This document shows positions 52,739 to 62,249 of a DNA stretch of 64,000 nt, piece after piece. Below the pieces are notes generated by a model that was not told the origin of the DNA, searched no databases, and saw nothing but the letters and a program-made list of their open reading frames with translations. Position 1 is the first letter of the stretch. Each line of letters begins with the position of its first letter. The translations under genes were made by a program, and so were the position numbers. Source of the stretch: JBOFCO01 sp051646105 (GTDB taxonomy: Bacteria > Pseudomonadota > Alphaproteobacteria > Rhodobacterales > Rhodobacteraceae); the NCBI GenBank assembly GCA_051646105.1, contig JBOFCO010000234.1, positions 1 to 64,000 of the forward strand, in the 5' to 3' direction.

Positions 52739-54208
52739 TTATTCACCCTTATTGGAGAAAGACGGGGCAGTCGAGCGGGCAATGGCATCCTGCCAGATAC
52801 GCAACCGTTCCGGGGTATCACCAGCGCGGGGTGACAGTTCGGTACCCTGCCGTGGCAGTGCGGCAATGGCTGCAAGATCAGGCCAGATGCCCAAGGACAA
52901 TCCGGCAAGATATGCGGCACCCAGGGCGGATGCTTCCGGGGCATCGCACTGGATGAGTGGATGGTTGATCGTGTCGGCCACGCACTGCATCAGGAAGGTG
53001 TTGCTGCTGGGGCCGCCATCGGCAAACAGCCGCCCCAGCGGAACGGGGGATTGGGCCGACATCACTGCGAACACGTCATGCGCCTGAAGGGCCATGGAAT
53101 CCGTTACTGCCCGCGCCATTTGCGCCCGCGTGGTGTTGAAGGTGATGCCGCAGAACAGCGCCCGGGCATCGCTGTGCCAGTGGGGGGCGCCAAGCCCGAC
53201 GAAGGCGGGGACAAAGCCGGGGCCATGCGGTTCGGCCGTGGCGGCCAGATCGGTCAGCGCCTGCACATCGGACAGGCCCAGAATATCGACCATCCAGGGC
53301 AGCGCGGCGGCGGAAACAAGGATGTTGCCTTCAAAGGCATAGGTGGGCATTCCGGCGATGGACCAGGCGATGGTGGTGGTGATGCCGTTTCTTGGTGCGA
53401 TATAGGCAGGCAGGGTCGTCATGATGGATGACCCCGTGCCGAAGGTCACCTTGCCGTCACCGGGGACAAAGGCGCCGTGGCCGAACAGGGCCGCATGGCT
53501 GTCGCCGATGGCGGAGCAGATCGGTGTTCCATCCGGCAGACCGGGGATGCCACGAGTCATGCCAAAGGCCGAAGCACTGTCGCGGACCGCCGGCAGGCAG
53601 GATACGGGCACGCCGAACAATGCGCAAAGCTCCTCGCTCCACCGCTGGCCCTTCAGGTCATACAGCTGGCTTCGCGCCGCGTTGGAAGCATCGCAGGCAT
53701 GAACGGCACCGCCCGTAAAGCAGTGGATCAGCCAGGCATCGACGGTGCCAAGCCGCACGTTGTTGCCCGCAGGCACCCGATCCAGCAGCCATTTCATCTT
53801 TGGTCCGGGGAACATCGGATCGATGGGCAGGCCGGTCAGTTCCTGCACGCGCGGCGCATGACCTGCCGCGACCAGACTTGCGCAGTCGGGTGCCGTGCGG
53901 CGGCATTGCCAGCTTACGACAGGGCCAAGCGGTTGTCCGGTGACGGCGTCCCAGGCTGTGACCGACTCTCGCTGGTTGGAAATCGCGACCCCAAGGATTT
54001 CTGTTGCCGGGGCAGCTTTCAGGCAGTTCGAGATGGCTTCAAGAACCGAAGTCCACAGCCGTATCGGATCCTGCTCCACCCAGCCGGGTTGCGGATGTGA
54101 AATGCCGACAGGGGAAGACCCGCGCGCCAGTATTTCGCCGCTCTCGGCAACCAGAACGGCCTTGGAGTTCGTTGTCCCCTGATCGATGGCAAGAATGGCG
54201 CGGGTCAT
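52739..54208 (-). CDS. FGGY-family carbohydrate kinase
   Basis: The protein is 489 aa. The ATP-binding loop is DQGTTNSKA at 9-17; WVEQDPIRLWTSVL, AISNQRESVTAWD and SWQCRRTAPDC resemble glycerol-kinase-like members; the second domain has GDSHAALFGHGAF, GTGSSIM and GGPSSNTFLMQ. Substrate is not readable; the context (split transketolase, two SDRs, ribose-type ABC importer) suggests a pentulose, tetrulose or branched ketose. D-apulose kinase is one option. Confidence 0.88.
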   Translation of the reverse strand: MTRAILAIDQGTTNSKAVLVAESGEILARGSSPVGISHPQPGWVEQDPIRLWTSVLEAISNCLKAAPATEILGVAISNQRESVTAWDAVTGQPLGPVVSWQCRRTAPDCASLVAAGHAPRVQELTGLPIDPMFPGPKMKWLLDRVPAGNNVRLGTVDAWLIHCFTGGAVHACDASNAARSQLYDLKGQRWSEELCALFGVPVSCLPAVRDSASAFGMTRGIPGLPDGTPICSAIGDSHAALFGHGAFVPGDGKVTFGTGSSIMTTLPAYIAPRNGITTTIAWSIAGMPTYAFEGNILVSAAALPWMVDILGLSDVQALTDLAATAEPHGPGFVPAFVGLGAPHWHSDARALFCGITFNTTRAQMARAVTDSMALQAHDVFAVMSAQSPVPLGRLFADGGPSSNTFLMQCVADTINHPLIQCDAPEASALGAAYLAGLSLGIWPDLAAIAALPRQGTELSPRAGDTPERLRIWQDAIARSTAPSFSNKGE

Positions 54209-54250
54209 GTCAGCCTCTGCGGGTTCGGTTCATGTGATGGGGGATTGCCG

Positions 54251-55231
54251 TCAACCCCGGCCTGATTTGCGCGCGATCAGCACCTTTGCGGCCTCGGCCA
54301 CGGCTGCCGGGGCCATGCCGAATTCATCCAGCAGAAACTCTGCCGATCCCGTGGGCGCAAAGATACCGGGCACGCCCAGAATTTTCATCGGGGCGGGTGC
54401 CTCTGCCACCACGACCTCGGCTATGGCGGAGCCAAGGCCGCCGAAAACCGAATGCTCCTCGGCCGTCAGGATCGCGCCTGTGTCGCGCACCGCTGCAATG
54501 ACGGCATCGGTGTCGATGGGGCGCACGGTGGCCATGTTCAGAACCCGCGCCTCGATCCCTTCCAGCGCAAGAATATCGGCTGCCTTCATCATCCGGTGGG
54601 TCAATGTGCCGTTGGCGATCAGCGTTACCGCATCCCCATCGCGCAGCAGGTTGGCCTTGCCCGGTTCAAAGCGATGATCCGACGGCAGCAGATCGGGGAC
54701 GCCCACCCGCGACAGGCGCAGGAACACCGGACCATCGTGACCGGCAGCCCATTCCACGGCGGCGGCGGTTTCGATGGAATCGCAGGGCGCGATCACCGGA
54801 AGGTTCGGAAGCACGCGGGTCCAGGCGAAATCCTCGACCGAATGATGCGTCGGCCCCAACTCTCCATAAGCCATGCCGGACGAGATTCCGATCAGTTTCA
54901 CATTGGCATTCGAATAGGCGATGTCAGCCTTGATCTGTTCCAGCGAACGCCCCGTCAGAAAGCAGGCAGCGCCGCAGACAAATGGCAGCAATCCACCATT
55001 TGCCAGACCGGCACCCACACCAACCATGTTCTGTTCGGCAATACCGACGTTCACCAGCCGTTCCGGAAAACGGGATTTGAAACCGCCCAGTTTGGACGAC
55101 CCGACTGAATCGTTGCAGACAGCCACGATACGCGGGTTTTCGGCGCCGAGACGTTCCAGAACTGCGACAAAGGCGTCGCGGCAGTCATGCAACTTTGCGG
55201 GAGATGTCGAAGATACCGTCGAGGCGTTCAT
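54251..55231 (-). CDS. Transketolase C-terminal subunit
   Basis: The protein is 326 aa, equal to the pyrimidine-binding plus C-terminal domains of transketolase. The catalytic Glu is in VGIAEQNMVGVGAGLANGG; MAYGELGPTHHSVEDFAWTRVLPNLPVIAPCD and ILTAEEHSVFGGLGSAIAEVV follow. The ATG at 55231 overlaps the N-subunit stop (TGATG). Needs the partner subunit for activity. Confidence 0.92.
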   Translation of the reverse strand: MNASTVSSTSPAKLHDCRDAFVAVLERLGAENPRIVAVCNDSVGSSKLGGFKSRFPERLVNVGIAEQNMVGVGAGLANGGLLPFVCGAACFLTGRSLEQIKADIAYSNANVKLIGISSGMAYGELGPTHHSVEDFAWTRVLPNLPVIAPCDSIETAAAVEWAAGHDGPVFLRLSRVGVPDLLPSDHRFEPGKANLLRDGDAVTLIANGTLTHRMMKAADILALEGIEARVLNMATVRPIDTDAVIAAVRDTGAILTAEEHSVFGGLGSAIAEVVVAEAPAPMKILGVPGIFAPTGSAEFLLDEFGMAPAAVAEAAKVLIARKSGRG

Positions 55232-56052
55232 CACAGGGTCTCCGAAAGTTCGGCCAGGGCAATTTTGTATTGTTCGGCGTTCGGCACCTTGTGATGCCAG
55301 TCAACCTTGTCCTGCATGAAAGAAATGCCATGACCCTTGTTGGTGTGGGCGATGATTGCATGAGGCCGCGAGGTTCGCTTTTCCAGTGCAGGGACAATCT
55401 GCGCCATGTCGTTGCCGTCGATCTCTGTCACGTCCCAGCCAAAGGCAGCCAGTTTCGACGCGAAGGGGGCCAGATTGTTGGTGTCTTTCAGCGCTGCGCC
55501 CTGCTGAAAACGGTTGTGGTCGATGATCAGGGTCATGTTGTCCAGCCCGAACTGTGCCGCAGCGCTGATCGCTTCCCAGTTGGAGCCTTCCTGCATCTCG
55601 CCATCGCCGGTCATGACATAGGTGTGGTAGTCGGCGCCCGTCAGTTTGGCCGCTTTCGCCATTCCCACGGCAACCGGCAGGCCATGCCCCAGCGGCCCGG
55701 TGTTCGTTTCAACGCCGGGAACCTTGTTGCAGTTGGGGTGGCCGTTCAGACGGGAATAGGGTTTCAGAAAGGTTGCGATCTCTTCTTCCGGCAGGAAACC
55801 GCGCTTTGCCAGCGTGACATAAAGCACAAGGGCCACATGGCCCTTCGACAACACGAAACGGTCGCGGTCCGGGTGCCTTGGCTGATCCGGCCAGATGCGG
55901 AGAACGCGAAAGTAAAGCGCCGTCAGAATGTCGGTCGCCGACATTTCACCACCGATATGGCCTGCGCCTGCTTCGACAACGGCTTGAAGATCGCGCCTGC
56001 GAATCTGGCGTGCGACCTGCGTTAGCTGCGATTCCGAATACTTGGTCTGCAC
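55231..56052 (-). CDS. Transketolase N-terminal subunit
   Basis: The protein is 273 aa, the TPP-diphosphate domain. It has HIGGEMSATDIL (His32), NCNKVPGVETNTGPLGHGLPVAVGMA and the TPP motif TGDGEMQEGSNWEA near 148-161. The start is GTG at 56052, preceded by GAGGATGCC; the nearest ATG is out of frame. First gene of the minus-strand operon tktN-tktC-kinase-sorC-SDR. Confidence 0.92.
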   Translation of the reverse strand: MQTKYSESQLTQVARQIRRRDLQAVVEAGAGHIGGEMSATDILTALYFRVLRIWPDQPRHPDRDRFVLSKGHVALVLYVTLAKRGFLPEEEIATFLKPYSRLNGHPNCNKVPGVETNTGPLGHGLPVAVGMAKAAKLTGADYHTYVMTGDGEMQEGSNWEAISAAAQFGLDNMTLIIDHNRFQQGAALKDTNNLAPFASKLAAFGWDVTEIDGNDMAQIVPALEKRTSRPHAIIAHTNKGHGISFMQDKVDWHHKVPNAEQYKIALAELSETL

Positions 56053-56065
56053 GGCATCCTCATGG

Positions 56066-56077
56066 CATAAATATTCA
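56066..56077 (-). promoter_or_regulatory. TGAATATTTATG site upstream of transketolase operon
   Basis: Reads TGAATATTTATG on the minus strand, 13 bases before the transketolase GTG. It matches 11 of 12 bases of the plus-strand site at 56192-56203, the two facing their own operons. Confidence 0.4.
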
Positions 56078-56191
56078 ATATTAAAAAATTGTGCATTACC
56101 ACCAAGAAGTCAAGAGAATTATAGCAAGGGGGCGTCCACAATTGCCATTGACAGCGCGATACGAGAACAGATAAGTATTTTATACACAGTA

Positions 56192-56203
56192 TGAATAATT
56201 ATG
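56192..56203 (+). promoter_or_regulatory. TGAATAATTATG site upstream of sugar ABC operon
   Basis: TGAATAATTATG lies 27 bases before the permease ATG in the AT-rich divergent gap, between CACAGT (56185-56190) and ACTGTG (56209-56214), which form a further inverted repeat. A TTGACA (56148-56153) is a possible -35. Confidence 0.4.
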
Positions 56204-56230
56204 CTATAACTGTGGGCGGAGGTGAATGGG

Positions 56231-57205
56231 ATGGAGACACTGGCTGCGGATCGAGGGGACGGGCAGCGAAGCCTGTGGAAAGTGCTGAGCGGGGCCACAG
56301 GCCCCTTGATCGGCCTGATCCTGCTATGTGTTTTTCTGAGCATTGCGACAGACAAGTTTCTGTCGGTGCGGAACTTTCTGAACATCCTCGATCAGGTGAC
56401 CGTCCTTGGCATCATCGCGGTCGGCATGACGATGGTAATCCTGATCGGCGGTATCGATCTTGCCGTCGGTTCGGTTCTGGCCCTTGCGATGATGGTGCTT
56501 GGCTACCTGAACATCGAACTTGGCGTGCCGATGTATCTTGCCATGCCGGCAGCGCTGTTTGCGGCAGGAATGAACGGGTTTGCGGCTGGTATTCTCATTA
56601 CCAGGTTCAATGTTCCGGCTTTTATCGCAACTCTGGCAATGATGTCGGTGACACGCGGCATTGCAAACATGATCACCGACGGGCAGCAGCTGACAGGTTT
56701 TCCTGCCTGGTTCAACCTTGCGGCCATATCCCGATACGGCGGGATACTGACGACAACGGTCGCAGTCATGCTTGCCGTGTTTCTGGTGGCGCTGTTGTAC
56801 CTTCGGTATCGTTATGGTGGCCGGTCGCTTTATGCCATCGGCGGCAATCCCGAGGTGGCGCGTCTGGCCGGGATCAATGTCGCCCGCATGACCGTGCTCG
56901 TCTATACCATCTGCAGCGTGCTTGCAGGTCTTGCCGGACTGGTCCTGGCTGCCCGGCTGGATTCGGCGCAGCCCTCACTTGGAACATCCTACGAGCTCGA
57001 TGCGATTGCAGCGGTCGTTATCGGCGGCACGTCGCTGTCTGGTGGAACGGGCGGTATCGGCGGCACGATCATCGGCGTGCTGATCATTGGTGTTTTGCGC
57101 AACGGCCTGAACCTTCTGTCCGTTTCACCCTTCGTCCAGCAGGTCGTGATCGGGCTGGTCATCCTGATGGCCGTCGCAGCAGAGACGTTCCGCAAGCGGA
57201 ACTGA
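56231..57205 (+). CDS. Ribose-type ABC transporter permease
   Basis: The protein is 324 aa with about nine hydrophobic helices: RNFLNILDQVTVLGIIAVGMTMVILIGGIDLAVGSVLAL (BPD_transp_2 signature), GGRSLYAIGGNPEVARLAGINVARM and GGTSLSGGTGGIGGTIIGVLIIGVL. The ATG at 56231 follows GGAGGTG, better than the GTG at 56222. First gene of permease-SBP-ATPase-SDR. Confidence 0.92.
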   Translation: METLAADRGDGQRSLWKVLSGATGPLIGLILLCVFLSIATDKFLSVRNFLNILDQVTVLGIIAVGMTMVILIGGIDLAVGSVLALAMMVLGYLNIELGVPMYLAMPAALFAAGMNGFAAGILITRFNVPAFIATLAMMSVTRGIANMITDGQQLTGFPAWFNLAAISRYGGILTTTVAVMLAVFLVALLYLRYRYGGRSLYAIGGNPEVARLAGINVARMTVLVYTICSVLAGLAGLVLAARLDSAQPSLGTSYELDAIAAVVIGGTSLSGGTGGIGGTIIGVLIIGVLRNGLNLLSVSPFVQQVVIGLVILMAVAAETFRKRN

Positions 57206-57309
57206 ACATTCACCGCGGGGGATATCCCGCGGAAGAAGCGCCTGTCCCGTGCAGGCATCAAAGCGGACACCATGCTTCGGGTGCACCGCATCAACAGAGG
57301 AGGAACAAG

Positions 57310-58245
57310 ATGAAATTCAGCAAGACACTATTTACGGCGACAGCCTTGGCGCTGTCGATCCCCGGTATCGCAGCCGCGCAAGAGGTGAAGAAGATTGGCC
57401 TTGCCGTGCCGAACCTTCAGGCTGACTTCTTCAACCAGATCAAGCTGGGCGTTGAAAACTACGGCAAGGAAAAAGGGATCGAGGTCATCGTCGTTGACGC
57501 CAAGAACGACACCAACACACAGGTCAGCCAGGTGCAGGATCTGATGACCCAGGACATAGATGCCTTTATCTATATCCCCGCCGGTGCCGCTGCGGCAGCC
57601 GTTCCTACGCGCCTTGCCCGCGAGGCAGGGATTCCGGTCATCAACGTTGACCGCTTCCCCGAAGGAGAGCCGGGCGACACGTTCATCGCCGGGGAAAGCG
57701 TCGAATCGGCCTATCAGGTCTGCAAGTTCATCATCGAAAAGGCTGGCGGTTCCGGCAAAATGGCCATCATTCACGGCCAGAAAGGCACCACACCAGAAGT
57801 TGACCGCTTCACAGGCTGCAAGCGCGCCATCGACGAAAACGCCGGTGTGGAACTGATCGATCAGCAGTGGTCGCAGATGTGGTCGGCCGACGAGGGTTTC
57901 TCTATCGCGCAGAACATGCTTCAGGCGAACCCCGATCTGAAGATCATCTTCGGCCAGGCAGACGGTCTGGCGATGGGTGCGGCGAAAGCGGTCGAAGGCG
58001 CCGGTCTTGCCGATCAGGTCATCATCGGTGGCTATGACGGTGACATGTCGGCGCTGGAATATCTGTCGAAATGCGAAGGTCCGTATATCGTGACGGCGAC
58101 GCAAAGCACGCGCACGATGGGCAAGATGGCTGTTGACGCCGCCATTGCCGCAGCCGCGGGCGAAACGCTGCCCGAACGTCAGACCCCCAATGCCGTGCTT
58201 ACACCCTGCGAAGACGCAGGCAAGTATCTTACCGATCACCCGTGA
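57310..58245 (+). CDS. Ribose-type ABC substrate-binding protein
   Basis: The protein is 311 aa with signal peptide cleaved after AAA at about residue 23. The ligand-binding domain has KKIGLAVPNLQADFFNQIKLGVENYGKE, VVDAKNDTNTQVSQVQDLMTQDIDAFIYIP, IGGYDGDMSALEYL and an extra Cys pair (CKFI and C in TGCKRA, plus CEGPY). The ATG follows AGAGGAGGAACAAG, the best ribosome site of the locus. Ligand not known; likely the sugar or polyol consumed by the divergent enzymes. Confidence 0.92.
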   Translation: MKFSKTLFTATALALSIPGIAAAQEVKKIGLAVPNLQADFFNQIKLGVENYGKEKGIEVIVVDAKNDTNTQVSQVQDLMTQDIDAFIYIPAGAAAAAVPTRLAREAGIPVINVDRFPEGEPGDTFIAGESVESAYQVCKFIIEKAGGSGKMAIIHGQKGTTPEVDRFTGCKRAIDENAGVELIDQQWSQMWSADEGFSIAQNMLQANPDLKIIFGQADGLAMGAAKAVEGAGLADQVIIGGYDGDMSALEYLSKCEGPYIVTATQSTRTMGKMAVDAAIAAAAGETLPERQTPNAVLTPCEDAGKYLTDHP

Positions 58246-58252
58246 GGCAGTG

Positions 58253-59740
58253 ATGACCGGGCGCACACCGATCCTTTCCCTTCGCGGTATCCACAAGTCA
58301 TACGGCCCGACAGAGGTGCTGCATGGCGTGGATTTCGATGTGAATCCGGGGGAGGTCGTGGCGCTTCTGGGGGAAAACGGTGCCGGAAAGTCAACGCTTT
58401 CCGGCATCATTGCCGGGTCGATCCAACCTTCGACAGGCACGATGACCTGGTTGGGGCAGCCCTATGCCCCGGCCAACCCGCGCGAGGCGCTGGACAGTGG
58501 GCTTGGCCTTATCCATCAGGAATTGCGATTGCTTCCGCACCTGTCCATTGCCGAAAACGTCTTTGTCGGTCGCTACATGATGAAAGGCGGCAGGATCGAC
58601 CGCCCCGCGATGGAGGTACGTGCCCATGCGGGATTGCAGCGACTGGGGTTGGAAATCTCACCTCGTCGCAAGGTTGCGGGGCTTTCCACGGCGAACCAGC
58701 AACTGATCGAAATTGCCAAGGCACTGACACTGAATGCCAGGCTTCTGATCCTGGATGAGCCGACCGCTGCATTAGGCGGTGACGAAACACAATTGCTTTT
58801 CCGTCAGATCGAACGACTGAAATCCGAAGGGGTCGGGATCATCTACATCTCGCACCGGCTTGAGGAAATCCGCCAGATCGCGGACCGCATCGTGGTCATG
58901 CGCGATGGGTCAAAGGTGCAGGAATTCGATACCGGCAATGTTCCCGTCCGCAACATCGTCGAGGCGATGGTAGGGCGGTCGCTGGATCGCATGTTCCCGG
59001 CGATGCCCGATCCGCAGCAGGCGGTCACACTGGAAGTGCGGGGCCTGTCCTCACCTGCCGGGCCGTTCCGCGACATCAGTTTTTCCGTGCGCAAGGGAGA
59101 GATCTTTGGCATCGCGGGCCTTGTCGGCGCAGGCAGGACCGAACTTGTGCGCGCGATCACCGGCGCCGATCCGGTCGCGGCGGGGCAGGTGCTACTTGAT
59201 GGTGCCGAAATCACACCCCGCCAGCCCTGGCAGGCGATCGGACATGGGATCGTGCTGGTTCCCGAGGATCGCAAGCAGCAGGGGCTGATCCTTGACCATT
59301 CGATTGCCGAGAACATCGGCTATTGTAATCGGGATGCCCTGGGAACGCGGGGTTTTGTGAATGCGCGCAGGCTTCGTGATTTTGCTGCCGCCAATATCCG
59401 CAGGTTTGGCGTGAAGGGCACAGGAAGCCAGAACGCCGGGGAAATGTCCGGAGGAAACCAGCAGAAGATCGTGCTTGCCAAGTGGCTGGCCCGCGATCCT
59501 CGCGTCGTCGTGCTGGACGAACCGACGCGCGGGATTGATGTTGGCGCACGTTCGTCGATCTATGAAATCATTCGTGATCTTGCAGCCGATGGCCGCAGCG
59601 TGATCGTGGTCAGCTCTGATCTCGAAGAAGTGTTGGGCGTATCGCACAGGATCATGGTGATGGCCCATGGCCGTCAGGCCGGCATTCTGGATCGAAGCGC
59701 GGCCAACGACGTGTCCGTGATGGAACTTGCCACCAGTTGA
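58253..59740 (+). CDS. Ribose-type ABC ATP-binding protein (two NBDs)
   Basis: The protein is 495 aa with two ABC domains. First: GENGAGKSTL near residue 40, LSTANQQLIEIAKAL (atypical signature of this family), LLILDEPTAAL. Second: GLVGAGRTEL, VPEDRKQQGL, MSGGNQQKIVLAKWL, VVVLDEPTRGIDVG. Normal RbsA/XylG layout. The ATG overlaps the previous gene's region by none and follows GAGGCAG. Confidence 0.92.
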   Translation: MTGRTPILSLRGIHKSYGPTEVLHGVDFDVNPGEVVALLGENGAGKSTLSGIIAGSIQPSTGTMTWLGQPYAPANPREALDSGLGLIHQELRLLPHLSIAENVFVGRYMMKGGRIDRPAMEVRAHAGLQRLGLEISPRRKVAGLSTANQQLIEIAKALTLNARLLILDEPTAALGGDETQLLFRQIERLKSEGVGIIYISHRLEEIRQIADRIVVMRDGSKVQEFDTGNVPVRNIVEAMVGRSLDRMFPAMPDPQQAVTLEVRGLSSPAGPFRDISFSVRKGEIFGIAGLVGAGRTELVRAITGADPVAAGQVLLDGAEITPRQPWQAIGHGIVLVPEDRKQQGLILDHSIAENIGYCNRDALGTRGFVNARRLRDFAAANIRRFGVKGTGSQNAGEMSGGNQQKIVLAKWLARDPRVVVLDEPTRGIDVGARSSIYEIIRDLAADGRSVIVVSSDLEEVLGVSHRIMVMAHGRQAGILDRSAANDVSVMELATS

Positions 59741-59753
59741 TCCAAGGAAAACC

Positions 59754-60542
59754 ATGTCTGACATGACCCTGAATGCCCCGAAGCTGTTTGAACTTTCCGG
59801 AAACGTTGCGCTTGTCACCGGGGCTGGCAGCGGCATCGGTCAGCGGATCGCAATTGGCCTTGCGCAATGCGGGGCCGATGTCGCGCTGCTGGACAGACGC
59901 AGCGATGACGGGCTTGCACATACGGCAGAATTCATCGCTGGAACCGGTCGTCGCAGCATCAGGATAGCTGCAGATGTTACCCAGGGCACAGCACTGAACG
60001 AAGCCGTCGCCCGGACGGAGGCAGAGCTGGGCCCGCTGACGCTGGCGGTCAACGCGGCGGGTATCGCCAACGCGAACCCCGCCGAAGAGATGGAGGAAAG
60101 CCAGTTCCAGACCATGATGGACATCAACCTGAAGGGCGTTTTCCTTTCCTGTCAGGCAGAGGCGCGGGCCATGCTGAAAAATGGCCGGGGATCCATCGTC
60201 AACATCGCTTCGATGTCTGGTGTCATCGTGAACCGCGGCCTGATGCAATGCCATTACAACGCCTCAAAGGCGGGTGTGATCCACATGACCAAATCCATGG
60301 CAATGGAATGGGTCGGGCGGGGCGTGCGGGTCAACACCATCAGCCCAGGCTATACGGCCACGCCGATGAACACACGGCCGGAAATGGTGCATCAGACAAA
60401 GCTGTTCGAGGAGCAGACGCCGATGCAGCGCATGGCCACGGTCGATGAAATGGTCGGCCCGGCAGTGTTTTTGCTGTCGAATGCTGCAAGCTTTGTCACC
60501 GGAGTCGACCTGCTGGTTGACGGCGGCTTCTGCTGTTGGTGA
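59754..60542 (+). CDS. Short-chain dehydrogenase/reductase (SDR), sugar or polyol dehydrogenase
   Basis: The protein is 262 aa with TGAGSGIGQR at 22-31, NAAG near 100, Ser155, and Tyr168-x3-Lys172 in YNASK. It belongs to the polyol/sugar SDR group and follows the ATPase by 13 bases (AAGGAAAACC before the ATG). Together with the minus-strand SDR it gives the locus two oxidoreductases, as needed to turn a polyol or aldose to a ketose before phosphorylation. Confidence 0.9.
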   Translation: MSDMTLNAPKLFELSGNVALVTGAGSGIGQRIAIGLAQCGADVALLDRRSDDGLAHTAEFIAGTGRRSIRIAADVTQGTALNEAVARTEAELGPLTLAVNAAGIANANPAEEMEESQFQTMMDINLKGVFLSCQAEARAMLKNGRGSIVNIASMSGVIVNRGLMQCHYNASKAGVIHMTKSMAMEWVGRGVRVNTISPGYTATPMNTRPEMVHQTKLFEEQTPMQRMATVDEMVGPAVFLLSNAASFVTGVDLLVDGGFCCW

Positions 60543-60663
60543 CAAAGGCCGGGATGGCGAACCGAAAGGGATGATCGCGCGTGCTGCCGGTCGCCCGATC
60601 AAACCCTCGGCATTGTAGAAATTACAGAGTGCGCCGTGTCCATGAGCCACTTATATTGGTGGC

Positions 60664-61263
60664 ATGAACCTTCGTACCGCCCTTTTGGCCCCGCTCACCC
60701 TTTTGGCCCTTTCGCTTCCTGCGGTGGCGGAAAAGCTGCCGCTGAAGACAGTTTCGACCTATCTGAACAGCATCAAGACGGTCGAAGCGCCCTTTACGCA
60801 GGTCAATGCCGACGGGTCGGAATCCTATGGCACGCTGTTCATTCACCGCCCGAACCGGATGCGGTTCGAATATGCCACGCCTGACAAGACTGTGGTCCTT
60901 GCCTCTGGCGGGCAGGTGGCGATTTTCGATGGCAAGTCGAACCAGCCGCCGGAACAGTATCCGCTGAAGCGCACACCGCTGAACCTGATCCTGGCAAGGA
61001 ACGTCGATCTGGGTCGTGCCAGGATGGTCGTCGGCCACGATCAGGCGGGCGACATGACCGTCGTGCGCGCGCAGGATCCTGAAAATCCGGAATACGGCTA
61101 TATCGACCTGTTCTTTGATGCCGATCCGGTCGAGCTGCGCGAATGGGTGGTGACGGACGAATATGGCACAAAGACCCATGTGATGCTGGGCCAGATCACG
61201 GCGGGCAGCACCTATCCTGCGTCAAAGTTCACGATTGAATCGGAAATTGCCCGCCGCAAATAA
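60664..61263 (+). CDS. lolA: Outer-membrane lipoprotein carrier LolA
   Basis: The protein is 199 aa with signal peptide cleaved after AVA at residue 22. The fold marks are VEAPFTQVNADGSESYGTLFIHRPNRMRFEYATPDKTVVLASGGQVAIFD and TTHVML-like end strands. LolA carries lipoproteins through the periplasm from LolCDE to LolB. The usual neighbour ftsK is not seen here. Confidence 0.9.
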   Translation: MNLRTALLAPLTLLALSLPAVAEKLPLKTVSTYLNSIKTVEAPFTQVNADGSESYGTLFIHRPNRMRFEYATPDKTVVLASGGQVAIFDGKSNQPPEQYPLKRTPLNLILARNVDLGRARMVVGHDQAGDMTVVRAQDPENPEYGYIDLFFDADPVELREWVVTDEYGTKTHVMLGQITAGSTYPASKFTIESEIARRK

Positions 61264-61285
61264 ACGGGCATGCAGCCCGTCGTTT
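61264..61285. terminator. Shared hairpin between lolA and lytic transglycosylase genes
   Basis: ACGGGC-ATGCA-GCCCGT hairpin in the 21-base gap between two convergent genes, flanked by AAA on one side and CGTTT on the other. May terminate both directions, weakly. Confidence 0.45.
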
Positions 61286-61866
61286 CAGATCAGCCCGCAA
61301 GCGGAAAGCTGGGTGTTGTAAAGCACAGCCCGGGATTCCACTTCTGATGCGACGCGAAGCAACCATGACTTGCCGTTATGGCTGCCACGTGCATATCCCC
61401 CATGGCCCTCGTGATAGGCGAGATATTGGTTCCGCGCATCGTGAAGAGACAGACCCAGCTTTTCCTGGCTGCGGTTCATGTACCAGCCCATGAAATCGGT
61501 GGCATCCACGATATCGTCGCGGTCTGCCCCGCGTCGGCCTGTCTCGCTGCGATAGTCATCCCAGGTGCCGTCAATCGCCTGCGCATATCCAAAGGCCGAG
61601 GATTGCCGGCCAGCCGGGATGAAGCCAAGGGCATATTGGCGCGGCGTTCGGGCATCGCCGTCGAACTTCGACTCCTGATAGATCGTCGCCATCTGCACCG
61701 CGATCGGCACCCCCCAGCGCCTTTCGCTGTCCTGCATGGCGCGAAGATAACCGGGCCGTTGTTCGATGATGCTGCAGGCGTCGTCAAGATTGCGTGGCGA
61801 GGTCGCGTTCCCGCCGCAAGACACCACCAGCAACAGCAATGCCGCTGCCCCAATATGCCTGCTCAT
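61285..61866 (-). CDS. Lipoprotein lytic transglycosylase (SLT-type)
   Basis: The protein is 193 aa with a lipobox VVSC at residues 14-17, then an SLT-like core: IYQESKFDG with likely catalytic Glu65, GYAQAIDGTWDDY and YLAYHEGHGGYARGSHNGKSWL. It would cleave the glycan strands of peptidoglycan from the outer-membrane side. Convergent with lolA. Confidence 0.82.
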   Translation of the reverse strand: MSRHIGAAALLLLVVSCGGNATSPRNLDDACSIIEQRPGYLRAMQDSERRWGVPIAVQMATIYQESKFDGDARTPRQYALGFIPAGRQSSAFGYAQAIDGTWDDYRSETGRRGADRDDIVDATDFMGWYMNRSQEKLGLSLHDARNQYLAYHEGHGGYARGSHNGKSWLLRVASEVESRAVLYNTQLSACGLI

Positions 61867-62249
61867 CCTGCCTCACACCTTTCTGGTTTTGTCTCATACT
61901 AGCGAAAATCGATCCGCTGATAAACGGCAAATGCGAACGGGAAACATCCTGCGGCGGGCCCTTGCCGGGGCGCAGATCATCCGGAGATAGCTAGGCATTC
62001 ACACAGGGCGATTCGCCTGTAACGGGAAATGTTGCCGATTCCGGAACGGTGACAGATGCTCAACCCCACGCAGAAAGCAGGCAAGTTGGGGCAAAAAATA
62101 AGGTAATTTCTTAACGCAAGGCCGTGAAGTCGAAACAATCAGAGGTATTTGTCAGGCAGGGGGCCACAGACTGTTTCTCTCAGAGGCGCCCACCCAGATT
62201 TACATCGCATCGGGAGAGTCCTAGTAAGACGCAGGGGGCGTCAAAGATC
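61867..62249. other. Intergenic region before hspQ
   Basis: About 380 bases with no gene I can support. Contains AT-rich stretches (62088-62118) that could hold the hspQ promoter and several short chance repeats only. Confidence 0.5.

Noticed and set aside
56191..57309. Upstream extension of the sugar-binding protein
   Set aside because: It lies in another frame of the permease gene; the true start has a signal peptide and a strong ribosome site at 57310.
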